A DNA stretch of 64,000 nucleotides from Mustela lutreola (lineage: Eukaryota; Chordata; Mammalia; Carnivora; Mustelidae): the NCBI RefSeq assembly GCF_030435805.1, contig NC_081296.1:142322901-142386900 (forward strand), given 5' to 3'. The number at the start of each line of letters is the position of its first letter. Within the stretch, counting starts at the first letter, position 1. Below are positions 21,085 to 31,738 of this stretch, one piece after another. Made by a program: the position numbers and the translations under genes. The notes under the pieces were generated by a model. The model was not told the origin of the DNA and made no database searches. It saw only the letters and a program-made list of their open reading frames with translations.

Positions 21085-21290
21085 TGCTTTTTCTTTTGGG
21101 CTCTGTTCTAAGAGGTTGACAGAATTAACTCATTTAATCCTCTCAACAACCCTAAGAAAACAGTTATCCAGATTTTACAGATAAAGCCACTGAGGTAGCG
21201 AAGTAAAGTAACTTGCTTGTTCAGGTCGCACACCTGGGAAGCAGCAGAGCGAGAGGTATGATGCCTTTATCCTAACCACCGACCTGCAGT
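21085..21290 (-). repeat. MIR-like SINE
   Basis: Reverse-orientation MIR pattern: TTAATCCTCTCAACAACCCT, TTTTACAGATAAAGCCACTG, AACTTGCTTGTTCAGGTCGC, then GCAGCAGAGCGAGAGG. Confidence 0.6.
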
Positions 21291-21694
21291 GCTTTTCACA
21301 AATGACATGTTTCACGGTGCTGTCTGCTGGGCCCTGCCAAAGGATGGAAATGGCATTATTGAAAGTTTTTTCTCGTCTGAGCTACTGACAACCTAAAAGT
21401 GTTCTAACAACCTCAGCGTTCAAGTCTGACTTGGCTAGAATGGAAGGCTGAACATTCCACAGCAAGCTTTACTTGAAAGAGCAGGTACCTCTGTAACTCA
21501 AAAGCAGCAGGTAATCTCCAGGTAACCTTCTCCAGGTAACCGATCTCACTTTCCCTTTACTTCTTCCAGAGGTCTGGTGACTGAAATGCTACAGTTTTTG
21601 ATACAATGCTCGGACTGTCCACAGTAGTTAGCAGCTTGAAATACCCGTTTCTGTGAGGGTCAGATAACCAAATCACTTGGCATCTTTTGAGTAC

Positions 21695-21945
21695 TTAACT
21701 AGTAGTATGCATAGTGCCATCATTGTTTTCTGAGTGATTTCCATCTTTCTTCACAACAGGCTATGAGGCAGGTACGCACTGGTACTAGTGCCATTTTGCA
21801 GAAGAGGAAGCACAGGAATTAATAACTTGCCTGTGGTCACACAGCAAGGACGTGGAAAAGCCAGGATTTGAACTCAGGATGTCTGGCTTCAGATCCCCCG
21901 GCCCTATCACCTCGTTATACTGCTTTGCAGAAGAAAGGATAATTT
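21695..21945 (-). repeat. MIR SINE
   Basis: Reverse MIR: CAGGAATTAATAACTTGCCT, GTGGTCACACAGCAAGGACG, CAGGATTTGAACTCAGGATG, ending at a TTATACTGC. Confidence 0.7.
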
Positions 21946-22140
21946 GAGGAGAATCACTGAGCAGTTTCTGATTTGATTTGATTAGTTATGAGGCAGTGGT
22001 AGTTTGAAAATGATTGATTTAAGAAAATTATTTCAATTTTTAAAATTTCATAAATGGTTGATATAATGCAAGGTTTGTGAGTCTATCACTTGTCTTATAA
22101 AGTAGTAATTCTTATTCATTAAAGTAGACTTTATCTTTTA

Positions 22141-22302
22141 TTATTTATTTATTTATTTGACAGAGATCACAAGTAGGCAGAGGTAGGCTGGAGGGGTGGA
22201 GGGCGGCCGTGGGGAAGCAGGCTCCCTGCTGAGCAGAGATCCTGATGCTGGGCTCGATCCCAGAACCCTGGGATCATGACCTGAGCCCAAGGCAGAGGCT
22301 TT
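22141..22302 (-). mobile_element. CAN SINE, head missing (cluster of three, first)
   Basis: Tail half through GGCAGAGGCTTTT, then abruptly the T-run of the next copy. GACTTTATCTTTTA at 22127-22140 recurs only after the third copy (22704-22717). Confidence 0.85.
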
Positions 22303-22500
22303 TGATTTTTTTTTTTTTTTAAAGATTTTATTTATTTATTTGACAGAGATCACAGTAGGCAGAGAGGCAAGCAGAGAGAGAGGGGGAAGCAGGCTCCTTG
22401 CTGAGCAGAGAGCCCGATGCGGGGCTCGATCCCAGGACGCTGGGATCATGACCTGAGCGGAAGGCAGAGGCTTTAGCCCACTGAGCCACCCAGGTGCCCC
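22303..22500 (-). mobile_element. CAN SINE, full length (cluster, second)
   Basis: Complete from T-run to GAGCCACCCAGGTGCCCC; TGATTTTTT-type sequence on both sides. Confidence 0.9.
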
Positions 22501-22703
22501 TGATTTTTTTTTTTTTTTTTAAGAATTTATTTATTTTATTTGACAGAGATTACAAGTAGGCGGAGAGGCAGGCAGAGAGAGAGGAGGAAGCAGGCTCCCT
22601 GCCGAGCAGAGAGTTCGATGAGCTAGGCTCGATCCCAGGACCCTGGGATCATGACCTGAGCCGAAGCCAGAGGCTTTAACCCATTGAGCCACACAGGCGC
22701 CCT
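22501..22703 (-). mobile_element. CAN SINE, full length (cluster, third)
   Basis: Ends GAGCCACACAGGCGCCCT directly against the outer target duplication. Confidence 0.9.
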
Positions 22704-22950
22704 GACTTTATCTTTTATATTTCAGATTTTAGTATTTGGTGATTTAGAAAGTGCTTGATCTATCTCTATCTTTCAAGAGCAGATTGCCTTGGTAGTAGAA
22801 GTATTAAAATAGAGTGGGAGTAATTCAGTACTTCCAAATGTAATTACTAAATTTCAGATTGCAGGATTAATGTTTTTGATTATTTAGGAATTAATTACCC
22901 AAGTTGTGAGTTATTCCTGTTTTGTCTGTGGCTATTTGATAGTTCAAAGC

Positions 22951-23146
22951 AGGGCACCTGGGTGGCTCAGCCAGTTAAGCGCCTGCCTTCGGCTCAGGTC
23001 ATGATCCCAGGGTACTGGGATTAAGTCACACATCAGGCTCCCCGCTTTTCGGGGAGCCTGCTTCTCCCTCTCCCTCTACCTGTCACTACCCCTGCTTGTG
23101 CTCACTCTCCCTCTGTGTCAAATAAATAAATAAAATCTTTTTAAAA
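22951..23146 (+). mobile_element. CAN SINE, full length
   Basis: GGGCACCTGGGTGGCTCAGC head, AAATAAATAAATAAAATC tail. A short inverted pair CCCCGC...GCGGGG-like (GGCTCCCCGC/CGGGGAGCC) lies mid-element. Confidence 0.9.
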
Positions 23147-23627
23147 ATTTCTAATAGATCCAAGCATTCTTTGTAGAGGGAAAGGTGAAATTAATCCAGT
23201 GATTAGGTTGAGGAGGAGGTTAAGCTGATGGAGAGGAAACCTGTATCAAGTTATTGATTTCATATTTACATCAGTACAGTAAGCAGTGAGTACAGGATTA
23301 GATACATGGAAATATAGGAAGTGCTTCAGGGATTTTAGGGAAAGGACAAGCATCCCAGAATTCATAATTGAGTATCTGCTTCCAGAAATAAAAAGTTAAT
23401 ATCCCCTAGTTGCTTAATTCTTCCCCCTAGTTGCTTAATAAGTCACCTTATTTGCAACCACATCTGAAATGAAGTAAAACCTGTTGTGTGTTTTTCATGG
23501 AAATATGCCAGATATTTTATTGTTTTTGAATGTGCCAGGATAGAGAATAGATAATTAAATTGGAGAAACATGTAATTCTTGGAGCTTTAGTCACTATATT
23601 ACTTTTCTAGTTTTAAAGATGCCACCA

Positions 23628-23782
23628 GTTTTTTAATTTTATTTTTTAAAAGTGGGGGGCAACGGAGAGGGAGAGAGAATCTCAAGCAGACTCCACACTG
23701 AGCCTGATGGGCCTGATCTCGCCTGAGATCATGACTTGAGCTGAAATCAAGAGTCAGACACTTAACCAACTGAGCTGTTCCT
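23628..23782 (-). mobile_element. CAN SINE, old
   Basis: AATCTCAAGCAGACTCCACA, GAAATCAAGAGTCAGACACT, CCAACTGAGCTGTTCC. Confidence 0.75.
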
Positions 23783-23881
23783 ATGGCAGCTTGAGATGAT
23801 CTGGGCAAGCAGCACTGGGAGCCCCATGAGGGGCCTATCAGGCCCTCCACTCCAGGGGCGGTGTCAAGTGTGGACATGATC

Positions 23882-23923
23882 ATACAGAGTAGACTGTAGG
23901 CGATACAGAGTAGACTGTAGGCG
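23882..23923 (+). repeat. 21-nt tandem duplication
   Basis: Two perfect copies at 23882-23902 and 23903-23923 (ATACAGAGTAGACTG...). Confidence 0.95.
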
Positions 23924-24139
23924 GCTGCCTGCCAGAGGCCAAGTTCAGGAACAAGGTGTATTTTTGGCTCCAGTTCCTCCCTTCCAGATTATTCTGAACC
24001 AGATTATTATATCAGGGTTTTGCCTCCCACTCTACCAAAACTTTCCTGTTGTCAAGAGGTCACTGGTCACTTACACATCACCCAATGGTCAAGACTCACC
24101 CCTTGTCCTTGAGATATTTTCTTCAGTTGGTTTCTGGAT

Positions 24140-24310
24140 CACTGCTGTCCAATAGAGCTTTAGTGATGATGGAACTGTTTTATATCTGTATTGTCCAAAT
24201 CAGTAGCTACTAGCTGCATGAAATGAGCCCTTGAGATGTGGCTAATGTGACTGAGGAACTGAATTTTAAATTTTAATTAGTACAGCCACATGTGGCTAGC
24301 AGCTACCCGA
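24140..24310. mobile_element. Old non-autonomous DNA transposon (hAT/MER1-type)
   Basis: Contains the familiar ATTGTCCAAATCAGTAGCTACTAG, TGAGGAACTGAATTTTAAAT and CCACATGTGGCTAGCAGC segments of a widespread mammalian hAT-type MITE. I am unsure of the exact family name. Confidence 0.6.
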
Positions 24311-24479
24311 TTTTACTCCAGTTCTAGACTCCTCCCTGGTTTGCCTTCTTCCTCTTCAACTGTTCCTGTCTCCTTTGCTGGCTCCTCCCTGGGCAGATTC
24401 TCATCTCTATACTCAATCCCCTTGGTCATCCTATCCTGGTTTATGGCTTCAAGTGCCCAAATTTATATTACTACCTTGC

Positions 24480-25140
24480 ATATCTCCTGAGCTCCACACT
24501 TGGATATCCAACTGCCTGTTTGGCATTTACTAAGATGTCTTCCCAGGCATCTGAGATTTAACCTGTCCAAAACCAAGCTCTTCATTCCTCTCCGCACCAA
24601 AATCTGCTCAAGTCCCCTCTAAGTCTATCGAACAAGTGGCAAGAGATTCTTTTAAAATGTTACTTCTCAAAACCCCTCCTATAGCTTCCCTACTGAAAAT
24701 AAAACTCAAAAGTTCTTAACATGGCTTGCAAAGTCCTAAATAACTGGCTCTTGACCATTTTCTACTATTCTGTCCACCCCTCATCCCACTCTAGCCTCAC
24801 CGATCTTCCTGCTGATTCTAGAATGTACCAGAAAAACCTATTTCAGGGCTTATGCACTCTGTATGTTCTGTCTGGTTGCTCAGCCCTGGCCAAGGCTCTA
24901 TCACTGTCTTCAACCCTTTGCTCAGTTGTCAGCCTTATGAGGCTGCCTCTGACCAGCCTGTTTAAAATTAAGCATCTTCCTTCCCTGTTTTTCTCCACGC
25001 ACTTAACATCACATGACACGTTACACATTTTGTCTAACTCCATGAGGGCAGGGATTTTGTCTCTTCACTCTTGTTTGTATACCCTGTGCCTAGAACAGTG
25101 CCTAGCACACAGTAGGTGCTCACAATTATTTATTACATGA
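24480..25140 (+). mobile_element. L2 LINE 3' end
   Basis: Diverged ORF2 end and 3' terminus: TAGCTTCCCTACTGAAAATA, GCCCTGGCCAAGGC, then TCCATGAGGGCAGGGATTTT and GTGCCTAGCACACAGTAGGT near the end. An ancient mammalian relic, 5'-truncated. Confidence 0.75.
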
Positions 25141-25770
25141 GTAATAATTGATTTTTACTGCCATCGAATACCTCGTTCATTAGACTGCAGAGCAATCTGG
25201 TTTGCTCTCCAGAGAACATAAAGGTTAAAGTTAACATTTTCTACTAAGTGCAAAGTCCCATCTGTCACATGTTCAAGATAAGTTTAGTGGTTAAGCTTTC
25301 TCAGGTTTCAGCATGTAGTGATATAGTCTTTCTGAGGCCAAGATTTAAATGGAGTCCATTTATTTTTGCCAGCAGCTATGATGTTGGTTGTCTAGGGATG
25401 TTCCTTATTCATGCAGGAAAAAAAAAAAAAAAAACCAAAAACATAAACCACACTTACAAACAAGGTTTGAGGTGGTGAGATTAGAGTCTTGAGCAATTCT
25501 CAAGTTACAATCATGAAGATAACAGTTTTCTGAATCATCAAGTGTCATGCCGACCTCTTAGAGCTACAGCCCACCACTGGGGCACTCTGGAGTTTAAGGC
25601 AGTATCTTGGCCCCATAAATGGCTCACTTAAAATCATAATGTGTTTTGAGAAGTTAGTTCCATTTCCAGCAGAATTTGTGGCACTGGAGTAAATTTCTGT
25701 TTTTCTTTTTGCATTGGAGTTAATTTCTATTTAAAATTGTACCCCGATGGCCTTGTTGCTGCCCCAATGT
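25141..25770. other. Intergenic, nothing recognised
   Basis: AT-rich single-copy-looking sequence with a poly(A) run at 25,419-25,434. Confidence 0.5.
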
Positions 25771-25780
25771 GAGCTGCTAC

Positions 25781-25785
<5 letters not shown>

Positions 25786-25811
<26 letters not shown>

Positions 25812-26006
25812 TTATTTATTTATTTGCCAGTGATAGAGGGAGAGAAAGCGAGCAAGCACAGGCAGACAGAGAGGCAGGCAGAGGCAGAGGGAGAAGCAGG
25901 CTCCCTGCCCAGCAAGGAGCCCGATGTGGGACTCGATCCCAGGACACTGGGATCATGACCTGAGCCGAAGGCAGCCGCTTAACCAACTGAGCCACCCAGG
26001 CGTCCC
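25786..26006 (-). mobile_element. CAN SINE, full length
   Basis: T-run of about 27; 15-nt duplication GAGCTGCTACTTTTT at 25771-25785 and 26007-26021. Spacer AGCAAGCACAGGCAGACAGA. Confidence 0.94.
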
Positions 26007-26220
26007 GAGCTGCTACTTTTTAAATAGAAGCTTACATTCTAGTATTCACTGTTCCCTGGGACATGTCTTTAAATAGAGCAATTCTGATCCCAAAGGTCAC
26101 CTGAGAACTGGAAGAGTTAGGGCAACACTATAAAATTCATTTTATACTTTGAGAATAATGCACTGGCAAGAGGGCATCTTTTTCAAGGTTAAAACTAGGC
26201 ACATCGGTTTTAGAAAAACC

Positions 26221-26417
26221 TCTTTTTTTTCTTTTTAAAGATTTTATTTGGCAGACAGAGATCACAAGTAGGCAGAGAGGCAGGCAGAGAGAGAGAGAGG
26301 AGGAAGCAGGCTCTCTGCTGAGCAGAGAGCCCGATGTGGGGCTCGATCCCAGGACCCTGGGATCATGACCTGAGCCGAAGGCAGAGGCCTCAACCCACTG
26401 AGCCCCCCAGGCGCCCC
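26221..26417 (-). mobile_element. CAN SINE, young
   Basis: GGCAGACAGAGATCACAAGT spacer, ends GAGCCCCCCAGGCGCCCC. Confidence 0.9.
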
Positions 26418-26536
26418 ACCTTTTTTTTTTTTTTTTTAAACGGTGTCCTACCTCATATTAGTGCACTTTCCTTACCTCTATAGAAGTCATGTTCTGCTCC
26501 CTTTTCTGACAAAGTAGTAGTCAGAGGGGAAATGTG

Positions 26537-26742
26537 GATTTTTATTTTATTTATTTAAAAGATTTTATTTATTTGACAGAGAGAGAGTGAACATGTGCAC
26601 AAGTGGGCACAGCAGCAGTCAGAGGGACAGGGAGAAGCAGGCTCCCCACTGAGCAGGGAGCCTGATGCAGGGCTGGATCTATCCTGGGATCACGACCTGA
26701 GCCAAAGACAGATGCTCAACCAACTGAGCCACCCAGATGTTC
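26537..26742 (-). mobile_element. CAN SINE, older
   Basis: Spacer GTGAACATGTGCACAAGTGG; flanked by TGGATTTTT on both sides. Confidence 0.88.
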
Positions 26743-26778
26743 CTGGATTTTTTTTAATTTTCTTTTTTTAAGATTCTT

Positions 26779-26978
26779 TTTTTTTTTTTTTAAAGATTTT
26801 ATTTATTTATTTGACAGAGAGAAATCACAAGTAGATGGAGAGGCAGGCAGAGAGAGAGAGAGGGAAGCAGGCTCTCCGCCGAGCAGAGAGCCTGATGCGG
26901 GACCCGATCCCAGGACCCTGAGATCATGACCTGAGCCGAAGGCAGCGGCTTAAACCACTGAGCCACTCAGGCGCCCTG
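26779..26978 (-). mobile_element. CAN SINE, full length
   Basis: Duplication TTTTTTAAGATTCTT at 26764-26778 and 26979-26993; spacer GAAATCACAAGTAGATGGAG, as in the copy at 50359. Confidence 0.92.
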
Positions 26979-27017
26979 TTTTTTAAGATTCTTAAAAGAT
27001 TTTTTCAAAAAGAATTC

Positions 27018-27217
27018 TAAAGATTTTTAAAAGATTATTTATTTGAAAGAGAGAGAGTGTGTGCATGCACAGGTGGAGGGGGCCAAGGGAGAGGGAGAAT
27101 CTTAAGCAGACTCTGCACTGAGCGTGAAGCCCAACACAGGGCTCATCCCATGACCCTGAGTTCATGACCTGACCCAAATCAAGAGTCAGCTGTTCGACTG
27201 AGCCACCCAGGTGCCCT
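27018..27217 (-). mobile_element. CAN SINE, old
   Basis: GAGAATCTTAAGCAGACTCT, CCCAAATCAAGAGTCAGCTG, GAGCCACCCAGGTGCCCT. Confidence 0.85.
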
Positions 27218-27219
27218 GA

Positions 27220-27585
27220 TTTTTTATTCTTTCCTTCTTTTGAGAGGGACAGGAAGAGAGAGATTCTTTTTTTTTTTTTTTAAAGATTTTACTTATTTGA
27301 CAGAGATCACAAGTAGGCAGAGAGGCAGGCAGGGGGAAAGCAGGCTCCCTGGTGAGCAAAGAGCCCCATGCAGGGCTCGATCCCAGGATCCTGGGATCAC
27401 GACTTGAGGCAAAGGCAGAGGCCTTAACCCACTGAGCCACCCAAATGCCCCCAAGAGAGATTCGTAAGCAGGCTTCATGCCCAGCCCAGAGCCTGACTTG
27501 GAACTCAATCTCATGACCCTGAGATCATGACCTGAGCCAGAATCAAGAGTCAGACACTTAACTGACTGAGCCTCCCAGGCATCCC
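27220..27585 (-). mobile_element. CAN SINE, old, split by a younger copy
   Basis: Left part 27220-27266 and right part 27454-27585 (TTCGTAAGCAGGCTTCATGC ... GAGCCTCCCAGGCATCCC) read as one element around the nested copy. Confidence 0.85.
27267..27453 (-). mobile_element. CAN SINE, young, nested
   Basis: Inserted in the older SINE with duplication AGAGAGATTC at 27257-27266 and 27454-27463. Confidence 0.92.
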
Positions 27586-27621
27586 TTTGTTTTGGTTTTT
27601 AAGTCTAGATTAGTTAATTTT

Positions 27622-27824
27622 ATTTTCATTTCCTTTTTTTTTTTTTAAGATTTTATTTATTTATTTGACAGAGATCACAAGTAGGCAGAGAGGCAGGCAG
27701 AGAGAGAGGGGGAAGCAGGCTCCCTGCTGAGCAGAGAGCCCAATGTGGGGCTCGATCCCAGGACCCTGGGTTCATGACCTGAGCTGAAGGCAGAGGCTTC
27801 AACCCACTGAGCCACCCAGGTACC
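27622..27824 (-). mobile_element. CAN SINE, full length, young
   Basis: Perfect 17-nt duplication CTAGATTAGTTAATTTT at 27605-27621 and 27825-27841. Confidence 0.95.
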
Positions 27825-27938
27825 CTAGATTAGTTAATTTTTGCCCTGAATTACTTACATGACAAATGTATTAAACTGTTAATATGGCTGGTCTACCCTT
27901 ACTAAATTTAAAGTATAATTTTTTCAAATTAAAAATTG

Positions 27939-28016
27939 AGGTGCCTGGCTGGCTCAGTCAGTAGAACATGTGACGCTGGATCTTTGGGCATAGAGCTTAC
28001 TTAAAAAAACAAAATC
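27939..28016 (+). mobile_element. CAN SINE, short old type
   Basis: GAGGTGCCTGGCTGGCTCAG ... GGCATAGAGCTTACTTAAAA. Confidence 0.7.
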
Positions 28017-28230
28017 GGGGTGCCTGGGTGGCTCGGTGGGTTAAGCTCTGCCTTCAGCTCAGGTCATGCGTGGTCTCAGGGTTTGGGGATCAAGCCCCGC
28101 ATGGGGCTCTCTGCTCAGCAGGGAGCCTGCTTCTCCTCTCTCTCTGCCTGCCTCTCTGCCTACTTGTGATCTCTGTCAAATAAACAAATAAAATCTTTTA
28201 AAAATAAAAAATAAAATAAAAAAATTAAAA
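28017..28230 (+). mobile_element. CAN SINE, full length
   Basis: GGGGTGCCTGGGTGGCTCGG head abutting the previous copy's tail; long A-rich end. Confidence 0.9.
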
Positions 28231-28326
28231 GATCATTTGACAGTTTCAATAACTTTTGAAGAACAGTAACTTTTTCTGTATTTGTGTAGAAAAATACAAA
28301 ATATGTTTCTTTAAAATGCAAAGAGA

Positions 28327-28388
28327 AGCTTTGCGCAGTGGCAGTATCATAGCCAATGAGGTTTATCTGTGGCGTGATTATTGCTAAT
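28327..28388 (+). pseudogene. U4 snRNA retrocopy, 3'-truncated
   Basis: Begins at the exact U4 5' end (AGCTTTGCGCAGTGGCAGTA) and follows U4 through the U6-pairing stem II and 5' stem-loop to TTATTGCTAATT, about 62 nt of the usual 145 or so, with a few substitutions. It lacks the rest, including the Sm site and 3' stem. A 17-nt perfect repeat, TTAAAATGCAAAGAGAA, lies at 28311-28327 and 28388-28404, overlapping the ends by a base or so. No poly(A) tail. Not functional as U4. Confidence 0.92.
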
Positions 28389-28480
28389 TAAAATGCAAAG
28401 AGAACAAGAGTGTACAGTGAAAAGTCTCTCTGTTATTCCCAACCCAACCCCCTCTGCTCAGCAGATTTCTGGTTATCCTT

Positions 28481-28666
28481 TTTTTTTAAGATTTTATTTA
28501 TTTATTTTACAGAGATTACAAGTAGTCAGAGAGGCAGGCAGAGAGAGAGAGAGGGGGAAGCAGGCTCACTGCTGAGCAGAGAGCCTGATGTGGGGCTCAA
28601 TCCCAGGACCCTGAGATCATGACCTGAGCCAAAGGCAGAGGCTTAACCACTGAGCCACCCATACCC
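28481..28666 (-). mobile_element. CAN SINE
   Basis: Spacer GATTACAAGTAGTCAGAGAG; flanks GGTTATCCTTTT / GGCTAACCTTTT look like a decayed duplication. Confidence 0.9.
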
Positions 28667-29167
28667 CTGGCTAACCTTTTAGATACCCAATGTGTATCTA
28701 GCCAATATCCTCCATGAGTAGCATTCTACACGCTGTTTTCATTTACTAGTTTTCATTTACCAGCACATCCTAGAGATTGCTCTTTAATACACAGAGCTAC
28801 ACTTTGGTCTTTTTAAATGGTCATGCAAAATTATTATATTAATATTCTATTTTTATTTAATTGACTAGCGTCTTGAGAATGGACATTTAGGTTCTGTTTT
28901 TATTTAACCAGAGTCTGCAAGTGGGCATTTAGGTTCTTTACAGTCTTATTACTAAGGATGAAGCTACAATGAATAGTGCTGTAAATAGATCTGTGCACGT
29001 GTGTGCTATTATCACTGGATACATTTCTATAAATGAAATTGTTCAGTCAAAGAACAATATCTCTAACATTTTGACAGAAGTGCCCACTTGGCTTTCAAAG
29101 AGCTTGTATCAAATCACACTCTCACCATCAGGATTGTATACCCCTCACATCCTTTCCAGTTCAGTAT
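28667..29167. other. Old LINE-like relic
   Basis: GATGAAGCTACAATGAATAG, TACATTTCTATAAATGAAAT and AAAGAGCTTGTATCAAATCA resemble a decayed L1; family and strand not resolved. Confidence 0.4.
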
Positions 29168-29182
29168 TGCATCAAAACTTTT

Positions 29183-29374
29183 TTTTTTTTTATAGATTTT
29201 ATTTATTTATTTGACAGAGAGAGATCACAAGTAGGCAGAGAGGCAGGCAGAGAGAGAGGAGGAAGCAGGCTCCTTGCTGAGCAGAGAGCCCGATGCGGGA
29301 CTCGATCCCAGGACCCCGAGATCATGACCTGAGCCGAAGGCAGCGGCTTAACCCACTGAGCCACCCAGTGCCCC
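29183..29374 (-). mobile_element. CAN SINE, full length, young
   Basis: 15-nt duplication TGCATCAAAACTTTT at 29168-29182 and 29375-29389. Confidence 0.95.
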
Positions 29375-29726
29375 TGCATCAAAACTTTTGATCTTTTAGT
29401 CTGAAAAGTAAAAAATGGTATTACATTGTGGCTTTGATTTTATTTGAAATAGCACCTTTTTTCAATTAAAAGCCATGTGGATTTCTTATGTTCCTGCCAT
29501 TCCCTTCCTTTGCCCACTTCTCTGGTCCCTCTGATTGGTACATATGAGATCTATAAAAGGCAGTAATTCTTATTTGTGCTGAAAATACAAAATACCTTTT
29601 CCCTCTTTGTCCTTTTCTAGCTGCCTTTTTTTTTTTTTCTTCCCTATTTGGTATTGCTTTGGTTACATAAATGGGCTTAAGTGGAAGGCTGATGTTCCAA
29701 GTGAAACAATACTTTAAAGATATGAA

Positions 29727-29910
29727 GGGGTACCTGGGTGGCTCAGCAGGTTAGAGCCTCTGCCTTCGGCTCAGGTCATGATCCCAGGGTCCTGGGATTG
29801 AGTCCTGCATTGGGCTCTCTGCTCAGTGGGGAGACTGCTTCCCCATGCCCCTGCCTGTCTCTCTGCCTACTTGTGATCTCTGTCAAATAAATAAATAAAA
29901 TCTTAAAAAA
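29727..29910 (+). mobile_element. CAN SINE
   Basis: GGGGTACCTGGGTGGCTCAG head, poly(A) tail; flanks AAAGATATGAA / AAAGATATTGAA. Confidence 0.9.
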
Positions 29911-30046
29911 AAAGATATTGAAATATTAAAAGGTATCTAAATTCAGTTTCCTTAATAGCATGTACCTTCTAAGCTATAGACTTCAGTATGTGTAACTGGG
30001 AAAGTACTTTGGTAATCTTTTTTTTTTTGTAATTTTTTAAAAAGTT

Positions 30047-30243
30047 TTTTTTCTTTTTTTAGATTTTATTTATTTGACAGGGAGAGACACAGGGAGAGAG
30101 GGAACACAAGCATGGGGAGTGGGAGAGGGAGAAGCAGGCCTCCTGCAGAGCAGAGAGCCTGATGCAGGGCTTGATCTCAGAACCCTGGGATCATGACCCA
30201 AGCCGAAGGCAGATGCTTAACGACTGAGCCACCCAGGCGCCCC
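30047..30243 (-). mobile_element. CAN SINE, pan-carnivore type
   Basis: Spacer GGAGAGACACAGGGAGAGAG with AACACAAGCATGGGG, the variant without GATCACAAGTAGG. Ends GGCGCCCC. Confidence 0.9.
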
Positions 30244-30251
30244 AAGGTTTT

Positions 30252-30439
30252 TCATTTTAAATTTTATTTGTTTGACAGAGAGAGACACAGTGAGAGAGGG
30301 AACACAAGCAGGAGAGTGAGAGAGGGAGAGGTAGGCTTCCCTCCGAGCAGGGAGCCTGATGCCAGGCTTGATTCCACGACCCTGGAATCATGAACTGAGC
30401 CGAAGACAGACGCTTAATGACTGAGCCACCCAGGTGCCT
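30252..30439 (-). mobile_element. CAN SINE, pan-carnivore type
   Basis: Adjacent second copy with GAGAGAGACACAGTGAGAGA spacer; ends GAGCCACCCAGGTGCC. Confidence 0.9.
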
Positions 30440-30504
30440 GACAAACACCTATTCTAAGATTCAATTCATTTCAGAAATAAATCATATAATATATAAGGTT
30501 ACTT

Positions 30505-30690
30505 TTTTTTTTTTAAGATTTTATTTATTTATTTGCCAGAGATCACAAGCAGGCGGGGTGGGGGCGGTTGCGGGGAGCAGGCTCCCTGCCAAGCAGAGAG
30601 CCAGATGTGGGCCTCCATCCCAAGACCCTGGGATCATGACCTGAGCTGAAGGCAGAGGGCTTAACCCACTGAGCCACCCAGGCACCCCTG
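30505..30690 (-). mobile_element. CAN SINE, young
   Basis: Duplication TAAGGTTACTT at 30494-30504 and 30691-30701. Confidence 0.93.
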
Positions 30691-30769
30691 TAAGGTTACT
30701 TCTAAGATTCTGTAACTATTTGTATTTCCTTATATGCATGCTACTTGATTTCTTTGCATTTTAGCTACA

Positions 30770-31643
30770 TAAATGAATCAGGAAACATGCACATTAAATA
30801 CAAAATGTCTTCGTCCCACCGACAAGCACAAAGGAACACACACACACATTTTAGGAATACATATGTATTTTAAAGGATTCAATCGTACTTCAGTAAGCAA
30901 AATCAAAGCATGGATACAGGATGAGAAATACCTTATGTTATAGTCAATACAGATTGTTTAAGTTAAAGACTTACATCTGTGTTTATGTACATAACATGTT
31001 ACAGCATAAAATCACACCCAACTTAGCTCTCTTCAGGTACAAGTTAAATATATATTTGTTGAATGATATCATCTCTGGAGGTCTGAATATTGGGTGTGAG
31101 TGGGGATTCTAGGTTTCCTTGGGTCTCTCTCAAGAGCTCATCTCACTCCTTCAGTACTTCTTTTCCCATTTTCCTTCTTCTTACACAGAACTACCGTTCT
31201 TAAATTTAATATCCAATTTTCACCATTTGCTCGTATCACATGGTTCTTTCAAATGTTATTGTCCAAGAACTGACATGTATTTTTTATAACAAGCAGAAGC
31301 CAAAAGATGTAGACATCACACAATTTCATTCAATGGTTGTTTAAAAAGCAGAAAACAATAAAAATTCAGTTGCCAACTTAGAAGAGGATTTTATACATCA
31401 TTAAGTGTTCTATTTTATTTCCATGGTCTGAAATTTACTTCTCATTCAAGAAAGCAGATTCATTTCTAAACATTTATTGTATCTTTCTTTGCTGGAAACA
31501 GAAGAAACTTTTTTTCTTTGACAAAGTTGTCCTAGGGGAATAAAACAAATGCTTTTCCAAATTAGAGCTCAAGTCTTTCCTAAATGTCACTGTGTGGTAA
31601 TTCAGATATAGTAGCAGCCTTTAAAATTTCATAAAAGCTACTG
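30770..31643 (-). other. GON7: GON7 3' UTR region
   Basis: AT-rich, SINE-free sequence after the GON7 stop. Minus-strand AATAAA hexamers occur at 31473-31478 and 31414-31419, so the first usable site gives a 3' UTR of about 190 nt. The lower boundary is simply where the SINEs resume. Confidence 0.45.
31473..31478 (-). terminator. GON7 poly(A) signal, first candidate
   Basis: AATAAA on the minus strand 166 nt past the stop; a second AATAAA follows at 31414-31419. Confidence 0.5.
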
Positions 31644-31738
31644 TTAAGATGGTGGTTTGGGCCGTTTTGCAGATGGTCCATCTGAGTTAGTTCTGTTATC
31701 AGTGTTATTTTCATCTTCTGCATCATCTTCATCATCAC
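31644..31738 (-). CDS. GON7: GON7 coding exon 2
   Basis: 95 nt beginning after TTTTAAAAG; encodes the acidic stretch and ends in PKPPS-stop (TAA at 31644-31646). Recognised from the [11 protein letters not shown] and [10 protein letters not shown] segments. Confidence 0.93.

Noticed and set aside
24721-25140. A 139-codon plus-strand frame
   Set aside because: It lies within an L2 LINE relic.
28327-28388. A working U4 snRNA gene
   Set aside because: It covers less than half of U4, lacks the Sm site and 3' stem, has substitutions and is flanked by target duplications.
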